The notes below the pieces were generated by a model. The model was not told the origin of the DNA. It saw nothing but the letters and a program-made list of their open reading frames with translations, and made no database searches. This document shows, piece by piece, positions 54,031-54,926 of a DNA stretch of 54,926 bases. How positions within the stretch are numbered: position 1 is the first letter of the stretch; every line of letters begins with the position of its first letter. Position numbers and translations under genes: made by a program. Origin of the DNA: Christensenella sp. UBA4247 (GTDB lineage: Bacteria > Bacillota > Clostridia > Christensenellales > CAG-1252); assembly GCA_002395405.1 (NCBI GenBank), contig DGWX01000058.1:1243-56168 (forward strand). Reading direction: 5' to 3'.

Positions 54031-54036
54031 AGTACT

Positions 54037-54627
54037 ATGAAAAAGTTTCGTTTATTCTTCAAAAAGTTCATGAAGGGCTTTACGCTCGTTGAACTGATCG
54101 TTCTGATGGCGTTGATGGCGATCGGCGCGGCAATCGCCGTTCCGAATCTTCGCGGCGTTATGTCTCGTGCGGAACAAACGAAATATGAAACGTACCTTCG
54201 CGGCGCAAAAGCGTCCGTTCAAAACTTCGTGGACCTTTTGAATATGGGGCTGACGAAGTACCCGCTGACCGAATCGGACGGCTATACCGTAAAAGAATGG
54301 GATATTTCCAATCCGAAAAACCTCGAAGTTGCCCTGAACGGTTCGAATACCGAGCAGCAATACGAATATTCTTTTTTCGGAACGGATTATAAGACGGATA
54401 AAAAATCGACTCTCCCGACCTCGGGCGACGCGACCCCTTCGAACAAAACGAACTTTACCGAAAAAAAAGACGTGATACTGGTTTCCATTTTTAGAAACGG
54501 AAACGGTATTTATTCGATCCGCGGTTTTTGGTATTACAATCGAACGAACAAAACTTACGTCATGACCTATCGAATATACGATAAAGAAGTATTCAAAAAA
54601 GGAAACAACACGCTCAGTTCGCTATAA
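54037..54627 (+). CDS. Type IV prepilin-like protein
   Basis: A 196-residue prepilin with leader MKKFRLFFKKFMKG (cleavage after Gly 14), then FTLVELIVLMALMAIGAAI with Glu at position +5 and a helix continuing PNLRGVMSRAEQTKYETYLRGAKASVQNF. The head of about 130 residues ends in a Tyr-rich strand segment. ATG 54037 is chosen although longer frames exist upstream, because these would read through the promoter. It is divergent from the other prepilin gene and probably cotranscribed with the lipoprotein gene 12 bases downstream. It may be a second major or a minor pilin. Confidence 0.87.
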   Translation: MKKFRLFFKKFMKGFTLVELIVLMALMAIGAAIAVPNLRGVMSRAEQTKYETYLRGAKASVQNFVDLLNMGLTKYPLTESDGYTVKEWDISNPKNLEVALNGSNTEQQYEYSFFGTDYKTDKKSTLPTSGDATPSNKTNFTEKKDVILVSIFRNGNGIYSIRGFWYYNRTNKTYVMTYRIYDKEVFKKGNNTLSSL

Positions 54628-54639
54628 TCGGAGAATCGT

Positions 54640-54926
54640 ATGAAAAAAGCTCGTTTTCAAAGTAAACTTTGGTTGATCGTGATCGCGGTCGTTTTGACCG
54701 CGATCCTTTCCTTTTCCTTGTCCGCTTGCAGTATGTTTACGGACGCAGTAAAAGGGCTGTTCGGAAATGAAACGCAAACTAGCTCGACCGAGGATCCGAT
54801 CGAAGATCCGAGCGGCGAAGAGCAAGAGAAAGATCCCGAGCAAACGGAAGATCCGAGCGGTGAATCGAGCGGCTCGTCAGAGGATCCGGGATCGGAAGAA
54901 GGCGGAAGCGGAGAGAACGGAAGCGG
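54640..54926 (+). CDS. Lipoprotein with acidic Ser/Gly/Pro-rich linker (cut off by window end)
   Basis: The first 95 residues are present. A signal peptide ends in the lipobox SLSAC (Cys 30). After a short segment (SMFTDAVKGLFGNE) comes a low-complexity acidic linker with repeated EDPSGE-type units and then EEGGSGENGSG. Such linkers commonly carry an extracellular domain away from the membrane through the cell wall; that domain is outside the window. GGAGA lies before the ATG. The position directly after a prepilin gene suggests a surface role linked to the pilus system, which cannot be checked here. Confidence 0.8.
   Translation, partial: MKKARFQSKLWLIVIAVVLTAILSFSLSACSMFTDAVKGLFGNETQTSSTEDPIEDPSGEEQEKDPEQTEDPSGESSGSSEDPGSEEGGSGENGS

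Noticed and set aside
1..54926. tRNA or rRNA genes, CRISPR arrays, insertion sequences, prophage or attachment sites
   Set aside because: None was recognised on either strand; no transposase, integrase or direct-repeat and spacer pattern was seen.

Overview
The window reads as chromosomal DNA of a monoderm Firmicutes-type bacterium, probably a gut-associated Clostridia lineage (Christensenellales-like is a guess from gene content and style, not a measured placement). Reasons: strong AGGAGG ribosome sites, SigA promoters of TTGACA/TATAAT type, many lipobox proteins, type IV pilus genes with no outer-membrane secretin, and BspA-type leucine-rich repeats. All genes but one lie on the + strand.

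Region 1 (1-7237) is a housekeeping block: the tail of an unknown gene, a PTS EIIC-like membrane protein, an oligoendopeptidase F, a small lipoprotein, replicative helicase DnaB, a 4'-phosphopantetheinyl transferase, an acyl carrier protein and an alpha/beta hydrolase. It ends in a clear terminator.

Region 2 (about 7240-40435) is one transcription unit. A single unbroken 28.8-kb gene encodes a 9612-residue lipoprotein with N-terminal Ig-like repeats and a huge BspA/LRR_5 array. It is followed without a real gap by pilC, pilM, a pilN-like gene and a pilO-like gene, then a strong terminator. Sixteen of the hinge segments between LRR blocks carry a Cys/His set (in 13 cases Cys ... His-x-Cys-x3-His or a close variant). 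The set is present or absent as a whole, and in two hinges its order is rearranged with the composition kept; this looks like a repeated metal site.

Region 3 (about 40436-51621) starts with its own leader and encodes a 2942-residue prepilin-like protein (PilX/GspK-like N-terminus, long bactofilin-like beta-helix, unknown C-terminal domain), two short prepilins and the prepilin peptidase. Region 4 (51622-53470) is pilB under a perfect consensus promoter. Region 5 (53487-54926) holds two divergent prepilin genes that share a 31-bp dyad and appear to be leaderless, followed by a lipoprotein cut off by the window end.

Taken together, regions 2-5 look like a type IV pilus assembly machine (PilB, C, D, M, N, O and five prepilin-like proteins) genetically tied to two giant surface proteins. 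My inference is a surface adhesion or display system in which a pilus or pseudopilus works with a megadalton-scale LRR lipoprotein. No retraction ATPase (pilT) is present in the window. Functions of the giant proteins are inferred from architecture only.
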